Assembly (NCBI GenBank): GCA_965227045.1
Contig: OZ245718.1
Coordinates: 1,860,001 to 1,924,000, forward strand
Source: UBA10649 sp965227045
GTDB lineage: Bacteria; Actinomycetota; Actinomycetes; S36-B12
Direction: 5' to 3'
Length of the DNA stretch: 64,000 nucleotides
Shown: piece after piece, positions 25,399 to 33,990 of the stretch
Numbering within the stretch: position 1 is the first letter of the stretch
Layout of the letters: every line of letters starts with the position of its first letter
Program-made: the position numbers and the translations under genes
The notes under the pieces: model-generated
Databases searched by the model: none
What the model was told of the DNA's origin: nothing
What the model saw: the letters and a program-made list of their open reading frames with translations, nothing else

Positions 25399-25441
25399 CA
25401 ATGACAAAGCCCGGCGCGGATTGCGCCGGGCTTTGTCATTG
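25399..25441. terminator. Bidirectional hairpin terminator
   Basis: Perfect 19-bp inverted repeat (25399-25417 with 25423-25441) and a 5-nt loop. It lies between the convergent secreted-protein gene and binding-lipoprotein gene, 11 bp and 9 bp from their stops. The outer part of the stem supplies A-rich and T-rich flanks in both directions. Confidence 0.93.
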
Positions 25442-25450
25442 CCTGTCGCT

Positions 25451-26617
25451 TTAGGAGATGCCGTACTTCGTGCAGGCGGCCTTGAGCTCCTCGGTGGTGC
25501 AGATCTTGTCTGCGGTGGTGTAGCCGTCGGCGATGACGTCTGCGACGTTCTCCGGGAAGATCGACTGCGGCTCCAGCAGGACGCTGGGGACCTCCGCGGT
25601 GGTCTCGGTATCGATGGTGATGCCGGTGGCCAGCGAGTCTGCCGTGCCGAAGTCGCCATTGATCAACGCGACCGCGAGGTCGGCTGCTGCCTGCGCCTCG
25701 GCGCCGACTGCCTTGTAGACGGTCATGCACTGGGTGCCCAGGAGCACGCGCTGCAGGCCCTCGTCGGTGGCGTCCTGCCCGGTCACCGGGATGGTCCCGG
25801 CCTGGCCGTTGCGGTCCAGGACCGCGATCGCCGCGCCACCCAGACCGTCGTTGGCTGCCGCGACGCCCACGAAGTCGCCGTTGGCCTTGGTGTACATCTG
25901 CTCGAAGATCGTCCCGGCCTTGGTGTTATCCCAGTCGGGCACGGCCTGGTCGCCGGAGATGTCGTAGCCGGCCTTCTTGATGGCCTTCTCGTAACCCTCC
26001 TTGAACAAGGTGGCGTTGTTGTCGGTGGGTGATCCGTTCAGCAGCGCGACCGGACCGTCCTTGTCGCCGTTGGCCTGCATGCACTGCACCAGGCCCTCGC
26101 CGATCGCCGTGCCCACCGCGACATTGTCGAAGGACACGTAGTACGAGGCGCCGCCGCCAAGAGTCAGACGGTCGTAGTCGATGACCGGCACACCCTGAGC
26201 ATCAGCCTTGGAGATCACTGCCGCCGCCGAGGGACTGTCCAGGTTCACGATCAGCAGGACCGCGCAGCCACTGGCCAGCATCCCGTCAGCAATCGTGGCG
26301 AACTTCGCCTTGTCACCATTGGCGTTCTGGATATCGGTGGCCACGCCAGCTGCCTCGAAAGCAGCCTCCAGGAACGGACGGTCAGCGGTCTCCCAGCGCG
26401 CCGACGATGCGGCATCGGGAAGGATCACGCACGCCTCACCCGACGGCGGCGCCGGCTGAGTATCGACCACCGGCTCTCCCGAGGAGTCCACGGCAGCTCC
26501 CCCACCCTCCTGCGCGGCCTGGCCGCCCTGCGACACGTCGATTCCCGTTCCGCACGCGGACACCAACAGCCCAGCCGCGCCAAGAACAGCAGCTGCTCCG
26601 AACAATTTCCTGGACAT
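25451..26617 (-). CDS. Xylose-type ABC substrate-binding lipoprotein (orphan)
   Basis: 388 residues. Lipoprotein signal with lipobox LVSAC, lipidated Cys22, then a Gly/Ser linker and a periplasmic-binding type 1 domain resembling XylF/ChvE (VILPDAASSARWE near 64, IDYDRLTLGGGASYYV near 165). No permease or ATPase is adjacent; the nearest is the importer at 7432-11299, which already has its own binding protein. It may be an alternative receptor for that importer, or a remnant. Upstream spacer 26618-26763 shows only AT-rich promoter-like sequence. Confidence 0.9.
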   Translation of the reverse strand: MSRKLFGAAAVLGAAGLLVSACGTGIDVSQGGQAAQEGGGAAVDSSGEPVVDTQPAPPSGEACVILPDAASSARWETADRPFLEAAFEAAGVATDIQNANGDKAKFATIADGMLASGCAVLLIVNLDSPSAAAVISKADAQGVPVIDYDRLTLGGGASYYVSFDNVAVGTAIGEGLVQCMQANGDKDGPVALLNGSPTDNNATLFKEGYEKAIKKAGYDISGDQAVPDWDNTKAGTIFEQMYTKANGDFVGVAAANDGLGGAAIAVLDRNGQAGTIPVTGQDATDEGLQRVLLGTQCMTVYKAVGAEAQAAADLAVALINGDFGTADSLATGITIDTETTAEVPSVLLEPQSIFPENVADVIADGYTTADKICTTEELKAACTKYGIS

Positions 26618-26763
26618 GCGATGCAGTCCCTTCCCCGCAGGAAACTCCTACGAATGTTGTGAGATGAAGCCATGCCCACGTAGCTCGCGAGCCGAAGCGT
26701 GACCTACACACTAACCTCCGGCAGCCCGAATTGTTTGCCTGGTGAACATAACGATTGAGTCAC

Positions 26764-28011
26764 TCACAGGACGATCTTCAGCGACACCGGTGAGCGCATC
26801 TTGATGCCGCGGCTGACCGGGGTGAAGCCCTCGGCGAGGCGCATGTCCGGGAAGCGATCGAGGAACACGTTGAGGCTGGTCTCCAGCTCCTTCTGGGCCA
26901 CCATGGCGCCCAGGCAGAAGTGGCGTCCGTAGCCGAACGCGAAGTGCTCACCCGTGCTCGTGAAGGCCTTGTCGTGATTCAGATCGGTCCGATGCATGTC
27001 CCACGTGTCCGGATCCGAGAACCGCCGATCGTCGCGGTTCGCCGACGCCATGATCAGCATGACCAAGGAGCCGGCCGGAACGTGGACTCCGCGAATCTCG
27101 ACATCCTCGGTCGTCACGCGGCCGTTCATCTGCGACGGCGGGGTGAGGCGCAGGGTCTCGCTGATTGCCGCAGTCACCAGTGACCGGTCTGCACGTACCT
27201 CCTCGAAACGCTCGCGCTTGACGAGCAGGTGGGTGAAGAGGTTCGCCAACGTGCGATCCGTGGTCTCGGACCCGGCGTTCAGCAGATGCGTGGCGTGCGT
27301 CATCACCTCTTCGTCCGTCAGCGGCACACCGTCGACATCGGCGGCCGTGAGCATGGAGATGAAGTCCTCCTGCGGATTCCGACGCCTTTCGGCGACGAGT
27401 GGTGCGAGATATCCGCGCAGGTCGTCCATCGCGACGAGGCCGGCCGCCTCCACCTGAGGATCGCGGGCGAGGTTGGACAAGAAGGCGCTCTGCGCGGTGT
27501 ACCAGCCGTAGAAGCGTCCGTGATCGGATTTCGGCAGGCCCAGGATGTCGGCAATGACGTAGACAGGAAAGTACCGCGCGAAGTCGGCAACCAGGTCGAT
27601 CTCGTCTCCTGGACGAAACGAGCGAGTCAGGCCATCGAGGGTCTGCCCCACCGTCGAGTCGAGGATTCCGGCGACATTCCGCTCGATGGGCCCCAGCCAT
27701 CCGTTCAAGCCGTGCCCACGAAACGACGGGCCCATGAGGCCACGCACCTTAGCGTGCTCGGGTCCGTGCATCTGAAGGATCGTGCGGCCCATGACCGGTT
27801 CCAGCTGCCACGCGTAGTTCTGGGTCGTGAAGATCGGGTTGCGGTACGCGGCACTCACGTCCTCGTGCCGAACCAGGAGGAAGGCACCCGCACTCTCGTC
27901 GTAGCGAATCGTGTCGAGTTCCCGCAACTTCGCGTAGAAGGCGGCCGGGTCGTCCTCCACCTCGGGAGCGAGCAACTGCGGGAGGGACTCCGCGATCAAC
28001 GTGGTTCCCAT
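26764..28011 (-). CDS. Cytochrome P450 (second paralogue)
   Basis: 415 residues, homologous end to end to the P450 at 194-1432. I-helix AGSETT (246-251), ETLR (285-288), haem loop FGYGRHFCLG with Cys366. GGAG precedes the ATG by 7 nt. Monocistronic, with GTTAAC at 28047-28052 in its promoter region as at other promoters of the island. Its co-regulation and similarity suggest hydroxylation of the same or a related substrate at another position. Redox partners are not in the window. Confidence 0.93.
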   Translation of the reverse strand: MGTTLIAESLPQLLAPEVEDDPAAFYAKLRELDTIRYDESAGAFLLVRHEDVSAAYRNPIFTTQNYAWQLEPVMGRTILQMHGPEHAKVRGLMGPSFRGHGLNGWLGPIERNVAGILDSTVGQTLDGLTRSFRPGDEIDLVADFARYFPVYVIADILGLPKSDHGRFYGWYTAQSAFLSNLARDPQVEAAGLVAMDDLRGYLAPLVAERRRNPQEDFISMLTAADVDGVPLTDEEVMTHATHLLNAGSETTDRTLANLFTHLLVKRERFEEVRADRSLVTAAISETLRLTPPSQMNGRVTTEDVEIRGVHVPAGSLVMLIMASANRDDRRFSDPDTWDMHRTDLNHDKAFTSTGEHFAFGYGRHFCLGAMVAQKELETSLNVFLDRFPDMRLAEGFTPVSRGIKMRSPVSLKIVL

Positions 28012-28046
28012 CGGTTCGCTCCTAGGCTCGGCTTTTAATTCACCTT

Positions 28047-28052
28047 GTTAAC
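28047..28052. promoter_or_regulatory. GTTAAC element upstream of the second P450
   Basis: GTTAAC within ACCTTGTTAACGAACCTATTAATCC, 36 bp before the P450 start, AT-rich against its flanks. Similar to elements at 7390-7395, 11341-11346 and 11350-11355. Candidate operator, weak evidence. Confidence 0.3.
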
Positions 28053-28098
28053 GAACCTATTAATCCATGCCCAAGGGGTCCCGTCAACGCTTTTGGCG

Positions 28099-28830
28099 TT
28101 ACGCGGTCACATAGCGGTTGAAGAGATAGCCGTCCTCGGCAATCGAGTGCGCCAGCCGGAACCGGTCAGGTTCGAACATCGGTGTGCCGGTCACCTTCTG
28201 CCCGCCGCCGACAATGAGGGGCGCCACGGTGATGTCGGCCTCGTCGATGACCTTGGCGTGAGACATCTCCGACAGCAGGTGTGGTCCGCCCTCGCAGACG
28301 ATCCGAAGTAGACCCCGAGCGCGCAAGTGGTCAAGCACGACGACCGGGTCGACCCGGGTGCCGGGGAGCACGGCCACGTCCGCATGCTGATGCGCGGTGG
28401 CCAGCGCCGCGCCATCGCAGTTCTCCACGGTCAGCACGAGAGGGCGGATGGCCGACTCGGAGAAGACTGGATCAGACCAGGGCAGATGGAGTGAGGCACT
28501 GACGATCACAAGGAGCGGAGCGACGTCCAGACCGAGGGACGCACGCTCGGCAGCGGCCTCAGGCTTGGCACGAAAGGGCTTGTAGTGCTCCGCGCGGATC
28601 GTGCCGGCTCCCACGAGCACGACGTCACTGAGGCGGCGAGTTTCGGCGAATACCTTTTTGTCACCCGCGGAGGAGATGGACCCGCTCAGCCCGTCCGCGC
28701 CCGTTGAGGCGCCGTCGAGCGTGAGCACCATCATCGCGCGCACCCACGTCTGGCCGACCGGCCATGGGTATGCCGCGGCTAGGTCATCTGGCGACATCGG
28801 TCCGGAGTGCGAACCCAGCAGCATGTCCAT
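28099..28830 (-). CDS. RibD C-terminal (dihydrofolate-reductase-like) domain protein
   Basis: 243 residues; the ATG at 28830 follows the hemerythrin stop by 2 nt, so the longer frame is not used. MMVLTLDGASTGADGLSG near 33-50 and VLVGAGTIRAEHY near 71-83 are the RibD_C landmarks, with CEGGPHLLSE later. In riboflavin synthesis the domain reduces a pyrimidine ribosyl intermediate with NADPH; stand-alone actinomycete versions have other, mostly unknown, pyridine-nucleotide roles. Operon with hemerythrin and the peptidase upstream. Confidence 0.88.
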   Translation of the reverse strand: MDMLLGSHSGPMSPDDLAAAYPWPVGQTWVRAMMVLTLDGASTGADGLSGSISSAGDKKVFAETRRLSDVVLVGAGTIRAEHYKPFRAKPEAAAERASLGLDVAPLLVIVSASLHLPWSDPVFSESAIRPLVLTVENCDGAALATAHQHADVAVLPGTRVDPVVVLDHLRARGLLRIVCEGGPHLLSEMSHAKVIDEADITVAPLIVGGGQKVTGTPMFEPDRFRLAHSIAEDGYLFNRYVTA

Positions 28831-28832
28831 GA

Positions 28833-29357
28833 TCAGGAGTTCTCCTTGACGAAGTCGTCCGGGTCGACGTCGTCGCCGGAGATGCCGCGGGCTCCGGCGT
28901 GTTGCTTTCCGAAGTCGATCCATGCCTCGCCGAGCGCCCCTCGGAGTGTTGCATCACTGTGCTCGCGGAAGTCGGGTATGACGTCGCGCTCCTCCTCGGC
29001 GAGATGTTCGTCATTCGCCTTGCGGCACGCCAACACCGCATCCCACCAGGCCGAACTGCTCGGTTCGTGCCGAGCCGCTTCGCGGACTGCATCCCGGATC
29101 TCGTTGTGATCGCCCACGGCATCAAGGGTTTCCTCAGGGGCGTCGTCGCCACCCTTCTTGAGCAGGACGGGATACAGGATCTCTTCCTCAGCGCTGGCGT
29201 GCACCTCGAGCAGGTCCGCGAGCTCTCGCCATGCAGCACCCAGCCGCTGCACGTCGCCGCCGGGGCGCAGGTCCCAGAGGTCGACAAAGCGACGGCGAAA
29301 ATCCTCATGCTGGCTCAGGATGAGCTCGGTGATGTCGTCACCCGTAGCGCGGGACAA
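28833..29357 (-). CDS. Hemerythrin-like HHE-domain protein
   Basis: 174 residues from a TTG with GGAGG nine bases upstream. Likely di-iron ligands are His17, His53, Glu57, His84, His118 and Glu122 in the H-HxxxE-H-HxxxE order of the family. Four-helix bundle up to about 150, then an acidic tail. Such proteins sense or bind O2, NO or peroxide, or store iron. Six bases after the peptidase gene and 2 nt before the RibD-like gene, in what looks like a stress operon. Confidence 0.9.
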   Translation of the reverse strand: MSRATGDDITELILSQHEDFRRRFVDLWDLRPGGDVQRLGAAWRELADLLEVHASAEEEILYPVLLKKGGDDAPEETLDAVGDHNEIRDAVREAARHEPSSSAWWDAVLACRKANDEHLAEEERDVIPDFREHSDATLRGALGEAWIDFGKQHAGARGISGDDVDPDDFVKENS

Positions 29358-29363
29358 TCGAAG

Positions 29364-30629
29364 TTACCTCCAGCATCCGGTTATGGTCGCGGCCAGCCCG
29401 TCGAGGGCTCGCCTCGTCGTGAGTTTCGAGTAGCCGGTCGGCCTGCTGTTGACGATCATGGAGAACAGCAGACGCTTGCCGCCAACCGTCTTCGCCACTC
29501 CAGACAGGGCAATCACATCGTAGAGAGTGCCCGTCTTGGCCTGCACTAGTCCGGCCGCGCAGCGAGACGGCCGCGTGTCGTAACGCCCGTATGGCGTATC
29601 AAGCGTTCCCGTCCGGCCAGCGATAGGCATGGCGGAAGGCTTGAACATGGCTGCGAAGCGCGGGCCCTGCAACTCCTTGGCAGTGCGTAGGAGATCGACC
29701 AGGAACCTCGGCGTCAGTCGGTCCTTTCGCGAGAGACCGCTGCCGTCGTAGATTCGCACGTTGCTGCTGTCCACGCCGATCGAATCCAGCGCGCGCTTCG
29801 TGGCAGAGATGCCGCCGACCCAGGTCGCGGGCAGTCCGGATGCCACTGCCACCTGTCGGAACAGCACTTCGGCCACATTGCTCTCCGACTGGCTCAGCAT
29901 CACGCCTACCGCCTGCGACACGGTATGTCCGGTTGTGCGCGCGATGGTGCGAGCCCCTGGCGCGGCATCCTCGTTCCGTCCTATCCGAGCATTGATGCCC
30001 TTGTCCCGCAGCCGCGAGGTGAACACCCGAGCAGCGTTGAGCGCCGGCCGATGGGAGTGATCTCCGAACATGGCGAGGGCCTGCACGTCGGCAATGAGGT
30101 AGTTGCTGTACCCGGGCGTCCACCCAGGACCGCGCCGATGCGGCGCGAACAGGTCGCCATCCACATGCACAATGACGCGCGATCCGCGCTTCAGCGTCTT
30201 GGCGGTGCGGTCGGCGAGGGCGGCAACCTGGCTTCGATACAGCAGCGGGTCTCCTCCGCCCTCGAGGATCAGGTCGGCGCCATTCGCAGCGGATCGCACG
30301 CGCGTGACGAACCGCTTGCTCGGACCCATCGTGGCCAGCGATGTCACGGCAGTCACGATCTTCATGTTCGACGCGGCGCGCTGCTGATTGTCAGGATCGT
30401 GGGACCACACGATGTCACCGGTTGCCGCGTCGGTCACCATCATCGCGAAATTGTCGCCAATACGGGGATCGTGGATCCGACGCTCAAGAAGTCGAACCAA
30501 CGCTGCAGTCTTGGAACTCGAGTCCGCCGGGATCTGCACGGGTCGGGCGGAAGCGGGCTCGACGAGCCCGAAGAACAGCAGGGCGGCAACAGGCACGGCG
30601 AGCCCAGCGCGAAAGCGCGTTGACTTCAT
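29364..30629 (-). CDS. D-alanyl-D-alanine carboxypeptidase/endopeptidase (PBP4/DacB type, S13)
   Basis: 421 residues, signal peptide 1-28 (ASARP). Serine acyl-enzyme motifs: SNMK (Ser87-Lys90) and KTG (365-367). The second motif, normally S-D-N before xxAE, reads S-E-S (248-250) followed by NVAE, so the usual Asn is displaced or replaced. It trims or cleaves peptidoglycan cross-links outside the membrane. First gene of a three-gene leftward operon with hemerythrin and the RibD-like protein. Confidence 0.92.
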   Translation of the reverse strand: MKSTRFRAGLAVPVAALLFFGLVEPASARPVQIPADSSSKTAALVRLLERRIHDPRIGDNFAMMVTDAATGDIVWSHDPDNQQRAASNMKIVTAVTSLATMGPSKRFVTRVRSAANGADLILEGGGDPLLYRSQVAALADRTAKTLKRGSRVIVHVDGDLFAPHRRGPGWTPGYSNYLIADVQALAMFGDHSHRPALNAARVFTSRLRDKGINARIGRNEDAAPGARTIARTTGHTVSQAVGVMLSQSESNVAEVLFRQVAVASGLPATWVGGISATKRALDSIGVDSSNVRIYDGSGLSRKDRLTPRFLVDLLRTAKELQGPRFAAMFKPSAMPIAGRTGTLDTPYGRYDTRPSRCAAGLVQAKTGTLYDVIALSGVAKTVGGKRLLFSMIVNSRPTGYSKLTTRRALDGLAATITGCWR

Positions 30630-30672
30630 CGTGGCTCCCCCATTCCCTCCATCGTGACCGACGCAGCCTCAA

Positions 30673-30828
30673 TTAGCCAACGAGGCCCTCCGGGGGCAGC
30701 GGGGTCCATGCTGCCTGCTGCCCGCAGCGCAGACAGACGTCGTAATCCTCGCGCTCGTCGTTTCGCTTCGTCACCCAGTCATGCACGCCAAACGAGCACG
30801 GGTCGGGCAGATCGTTCGACTGCGGCAT
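30673..30828 (-). CDS. Zinc-ribbon-like miniprotein (51 aa), paralogue 1
   Basis: 51 codons from ATG to TAA; a GTG at 30840 with AGAGGGGGG upstream would add four residues and has the better ribosome site. The pattern is Cys11-x4-His16-x-Trp18, then TKRNDE, YDVCLRCG (Cys32, Cys35) and AAWTPL. The same pattern occurs at 34981-35130 (CTIGAHKW, YELCLSCG, ASWVPL). The four C/H/C/C positions fit one zinc site. The family is not known to me. A GTTT-N16-GGGTAC promoter points at it (30880-30905). Confidence 0.75.
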   Translation of the reverse strand: MPQSNDLPDPCSFGVHDWVTKRNDEREDYDVCLRCGQQAAWTPLPPEGLVG

Positions 30829-30879
30829 AGGCACGGACACGTGGCCCCCCTCTTGTAGTGCGCATGTGTGTACTCATGG

Positions 30880-30905
30880 GTACCCGGGGCGGATCGCGCT
30901 GAAAC
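30880..30905 (-). promoter_or_regulatory. SigB/SigF-type promoter for the miniprotein at 30673
   Basis: On the minus strand GTTT (30905-30902), 16 nt, then GGGTAC (30885-30880). This matches the general-stress sigma consensus GTTT-N14-16-GGGTAT/C. It sits about 40-50 nt upstream of the start. The SigB-family gene itself is 500 bp away. Confidence 0.65.
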
Positions 30906-30961
30906 GGAGCTGTCAGCCCTCCCGGACCCCCCGGGGCCAAGCTAGTGACGCAGTGCCAGTC

Positions 30962-30987
30962 GATTCAGATTCGAGACCGGAGGGTAA
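30962..30987 (+). promoter_or_regulatory. SigB/SigF-like promoter candidate for the small membrane protein
   Basis: GATT (30962-30965), 16 nt, GGGTAA (30982-30987), ending 44 nt before the ATG at 31032. The -35 is weaker than in the neighbouring sites, but spacing and -10 agree. Confidence 0.45.
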
Positions 30988-31031
30988 TCCGTGCGCAGCA
31001 GCGACCACGCTGAACACGACTAGGAGTGAAC

Positions 31032-31187
31032 ATGTCCGCTTGGTTGATCCTTCTCATCGCCGCCCTCGTGGCCGCTCTCATTGGATTCGGGACGGCCGCG
31101 AAGTGGCTGTTCATCATCGCGATCATCCTGCTCGTCGTGGGCCTGATCGGCCTCGTCGCCGGCCGGGGGCGCGGTGGGGGTATCTAG
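31032..31187 (+). CDS. Small hydrophobic membrane protein (51 aa)
   Basis: 51 codons starting MSAWLILLIAAL, with AGGAG 6 nt before the ATG. Two transmembrane segments (about 3-19 and 25-43) are split by a short KW turn, and the C-terminus is RGRGGGI. Resembles the small hydrophobic proteins common beside stress genes in actinomycetes (YtjA/DUF1328-like in layout). A strong terminator hairpin follows 19 bp after the stop, so it is a monocistronic unit, probably under the sigma factor encoded next. Confidence 0.75.
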   Translation: MSAWLILLIAALVAALIGFGTAAKWLFIIAIILLVVGLIGLVAGRGRGGGI

Positions 31188-31205
31188 CGGAACCCGCAGC
31201 ACGAG

Positions 31206-31245
31206 CGCAAGAGGCCCCCACCGCCTGCGGTGGGGGCCTCTTGCG
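31206..31245. terminator. Hairpin terminator after the small membrane protein gene
   Basis: Near-perfect 19-bp inverted repeat (31206-31224 with 31227-31245) around GAGGCCCCCACCGC, with a 2-nt nominal loop (4 nt in practice). No clear T-run, as often in high-GC genomes. It separates 31032-31187 from the sigma factor gene. Confidence 0.88.
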
Positions 31246-31383
31246 TGCAGGTAAAATTCGGCCTAAATCTGTCGCGAGACACGCCGACCGACTTGCAAAC
31301 CGTTGCCCGAACCTGACAGATTGATCTCAGTACCGGTTAAACAAATAGCCGGATCGACGCTTTCCCGTACCAGGGAGATTCTC

Positions 31384-32160
31384 GTGGATCCCGTTATTTC
31401 TATTGCCCCCAACCATGTCCAGGCAGATCCCAGGCTCGTTCGCCTTGCCGGATCTGACCTCACCCAGACCGAGCGCTCGCAGCTTGAGGACTCGGTCACT
31501 AGGACGCATCTGCCGATGGCGCGCCGCCTGGCGTCGCGCTTCACACGCACCGGAGCCGACTTCGACGACCTCACGCAGGTGGCGAGCCTCGCGCTGGTGA
31601 AGGCGATCCGTCGCTTCAACCCCGAGCGTGGCGAGTTCGAGAAGTACGCGCACGCGACCATCAACGGCGAACTGAAGAAGTACCTGCGCGATCAGTGCTG
31701 GAGCGTCCGCCCGCCCCGGCGCGTTCAGGAATTGCACTCTCAGGTCGGTATTGCGACCGAGTCACTCGCGCAGGCGACCGGCGAGATGCCGAACGTGAGC
31801 ACGCTCGCCAAGGAACTCGACGCGGGTACATCGGACATCAGCGAGGCCATTACCGCGCGTTCGTGCTTCCGGGCGGTGTCTCTTGACCAGCCGATCGATC
31901 CTTCCGGCCACTCACTCGGTGACGTGCTGCCAGGCGAGTGCCTCGACTTCGACGCGGTCAACGACTCTCTGGAGCTCGCGGACCTGCTCAAGGATCTCAA
32001 CCAGCACGAGCGCAGGATGCTGTGGCTGCGCTTCGTCGACGGCCGCACTCAGCGCGAGATCGCTGAGGTCCTCGGCATGAGCCAGATGATGGTGTCACGT
32101 CGCCTTGCCGTCCTGGTGGGCGAATTGCGCACGCGCGCGAGCCGCCCCGAGGTCGCCTGA
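31384..32160 (+). CDS. RNA polymerase sigma factor, SigB/SigF/SigG (group 3) family
   Basis: 258 residues from a GTG with AGGGAG six bases upstream. Region 2: THLPMARRLASRF, DDLTQVASLALVKAIRRFNPERGEF and YAHATINGELKKYLRD; region 3 SVRPPRRVQEL; region 4 MLWLRFVDGRTQREIAEVLGMSQMMVSRRL. This is the general-stress/forespore group, usually held by an RsbW-type anti-sigma kinase; none is in the window. Several GTT-N16-GGGTA promoters flank the gene (30.88, 30.96, 34.92, 36.15 kb), a small local regulon. Ku follows 22 bp downstream on the same strand. Confidence 0.92.
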   Translation: MDPVISIAPNHVQADPRLVRLAGSDLTQTERSQLEDSVTRTHLPMARRLASRFTRTGADFDDLTQVASLALVKAIRRFNPERGEFEKYAHATINGELKKYLRDQCWSVRPPRRVQELHSQVGIATESLAQATGEMPNVSTLAKELDAGTSDISEAITARSCFRAVSLDQPIDPSGHSLGDVLPGECLDFDAVNDSLELADLLKDLNQHERRMLWLRFVDGRTQREIAEVLGMSQMMVSRRLAVLVGELRTRASRPEVA

Positions 32161-32182
32161 GGTGGCCGGCCCGGACCACGGC

Positions 32183-33037
32183 ATGCGGTCGATGTGGACC
32201 GGGGCTGTCACCTTCGGGCTGGTCAACGTGCCGGTCAAGTTGTACAGCGCCACCAAGCAGCACGACGTGGAGCTTCATCAGGTCCACGATGAGGACGGCG
32301 GCCGGATCCGGTACCAGCGTCGGTGCGAGGTCTGCGGCGAGGTAATCGCCTACGACCACGTGGACCGCGCGTTCGAGGATGGCGGCAAAACCGTCGTCCT
32401 CAGCGATGAGGACCTCGCCACGCTGCCTGCCGAGAAGAGCCGGGAGATCGAGGTCGTCGAGTTCGTGCCGAGCGGCGATATCGACCCGATTCGGTTCGAT
32501 CGCAGCTACTTCCTGGAGCCTGCTGCCTCCTCACCCAAGGCGTACATACTCCTTCGCCGGACCCTCGAGCAGACCGACCGCACGGCGATCGTGCGGTTCT
32601 CGATGCGTCAGCGTTCCAGGCTCGCTGCAATGCGCCCCTACGGAGACGTGTTGATGCTGCAGACACTGCTGTGGAGTGATGAGGTGCGCGAGCCGGCCTT
32701 CCCTTCCGTCGACAGCGAGGTAAAGATCTCCAAGCAGGAGCTGGAGATGTCCGCGCAACTTGTCGAGTCCCTCTCGGCAGATTTCGACGCCGATGCGTTC
32801 GCCGATGACTATCACCGCCAACTTCAGGACCTGATCGAGGCGAAGTTGAAGGACGGTGACGCAGTCTCGACACCGGACACGGATGACGAGACCAACACCG
32901 CTACGGATGGCGATGTCATCGACCTCATGGAGGCGCTTAGGCGAAGCGTTGAGCAGACCCGGACGCCGGCGAAGAAGGTGGCGAAGCGCGCGCCACGCAG
33001 TACCGCCAAGAAGGCCCCGAGCAAGAAGGCCAGCTAG
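32183..33037 (+). CDS. ku: Ku protein (non-homologous end joining)
   Basis: 284 residues from ATG 32183, matching the family start MRxxWTGxxxFGLVNVPV. The Ku core (2-225) has FGLVNVPVKLYSAT and RYQRRCEVCGEV; the C-terminal 40 residues are Lys/Ala rich (KKVAKRAPRS, KKAPSKKAS), the DNA-binding extension seen in many actinomycete Ku proteins. Binds DNA ends as a homodimer and recruits LigD. The gene ends with a 4-bp tail-to-tail overlap with the ligase gene. Confidence 0.95.
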   Translation: MRSMWTGAVTFGLVNVPVKLYSATKQHDVELHQVHDEDGGRIRYQRRCEVCGEVIAYDHVDRAFEDGGKTVVLSDEDLATLPAEKSREIEVVEFVPSGDIDPIRFDRSYFLEPAASSPKAYILLRRTLEQTDRTAIVRFSMRQRSRLAAMRPYGDVLMLQTLLWSDEVREPAFPSVDSEVKISKQELEMSAQLVESLSADFDADAFADDYHRQLQDLIEAKLKDGDAVSTPDTDDETNTATDGDVIDLMEALRRSVEQTRTPAKKVAKRAPRSTAKKAPSKKAS

Positions 33038-33990
33038 GACGAGGGCGGGCTCTTGTCGACACGCCAGCCACGCCACACCGGGTGGCGCAGGAGCCCCCCG
33101 GATGTCCAGCCCGAGAATGCGACCTCGCAGACGAGGTCCGGGGTGACCCAGTTGGCCGATCGCCCAATCGTGGCGGGGACATCGGTGAAAGGCGAAGACG
33201 TCGCCGCGATCGAGGCAAACAGCGATCGCGCGCGTCGGAGTTCAGACTCGTCGAATCCGGTGCCCACACGTCCGACATAGCGAAGTGCACCGGCGCCGTC
33301 GGGCGTGCCGACAAGCAGCGAGCCGATGGTGTCGGCACGCCTTCCCGCGCCAGGGGACCAGCCGCCGACAACGACCTCCTCGTGAAGTTCGTGCTTGACC
33401 TTGATCCACGATGTCGACCTCTTACCTGGGACGTAGGGCGCATCGACGCGCTTGGCCACGATCCCCTCGAGTCCGTGGCTGAGGCTTTGAGCAAGTGCTG
33501 TCTCCGCGTCGCTCTCGAACGCTGGAGGTACGTGCACGGACTGGCTCTCGGTCATAGTGCGTTCGAGGAGATCCCTGCGTTCGCGATACGGAAGCTTGAT
33601 CACCGGGTGCCCGTCAAGGCGCAGGATGTCGAACACCATCAGGTGCACGGGAACGGACTTCGACAACCGCTGCACGGCGTTCGGCGCTGTTACACCAAGT
33701 CGCTGCTGGAGCAGGCCGAAGTCCGGACGTCCCTTCGCATCGAAGGCGACGACCTCTCCGTCGAGCACCGTCCCGGAATCGACGGCGATGCGCTCACCGA
33801 GATCGGCGAAAGTCTCCGTGAGGTCAAGGCCGTTGCGACTCCACAGGCGAACGCCGTCGTCCGTGCAGTCGACTATCACGCGCACGCCGTCCCACTTCAT
33901 CTCGTGCACCCAGTCAGCGCCGGACACATCGCCGACCGATCCGGCGGTCGCGAGCATGGGCGAAAAGGGGATTCCCTGACTGCGGCTCAC
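33034..33990 (-). CDS. ATP-dependent DNA ligase, LigD ligase domain as a separate protein
   Basis: 318 residues: adenylation domain with motif I MKWDGVR (Lys32), GTVLDGEVVAFD, MVFDILRLDG, EGIVAKR and WIKVKH, then an OB domain from about 215. It seals breaks in NHEJ. In mycobacteria the ligase is fused to polymerase and phosphoesterase domains; here it is a stand-alone gene overlapping the polymerase gene by 4 nt (ATGA). No 3'-phosphoesterase domain is present in either. Confidence 0.94.
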   Translation of the reverse strand: MSRSQGIPFSPMLATAGSVGDVSGADWVHEMKWDGVRVIVDCTDDGVRLWSRNGLDLTETFADLGERIAVDSGTVLDGEVVAFDAKGRPDFGLLQQRLGVTAPNAVQRLSKSVPVHLMVFDILRLDGHPVIKLPYRERRDLLERTMTESQSVHVPPAFESDAETALAQSLSHGLEGIVAKRVDAPYVPGKRSTSWIKVKHELHEEVVVGGWSPGAGRRADTIGSLLVGTPDGAGALRYVGRVGTGFDESELRRARSLFASIAATSSPFTDVPATIGRSANWVTPDLVCEVAFSGWTSGGLLRHPVWRGWRVDKSPPSS

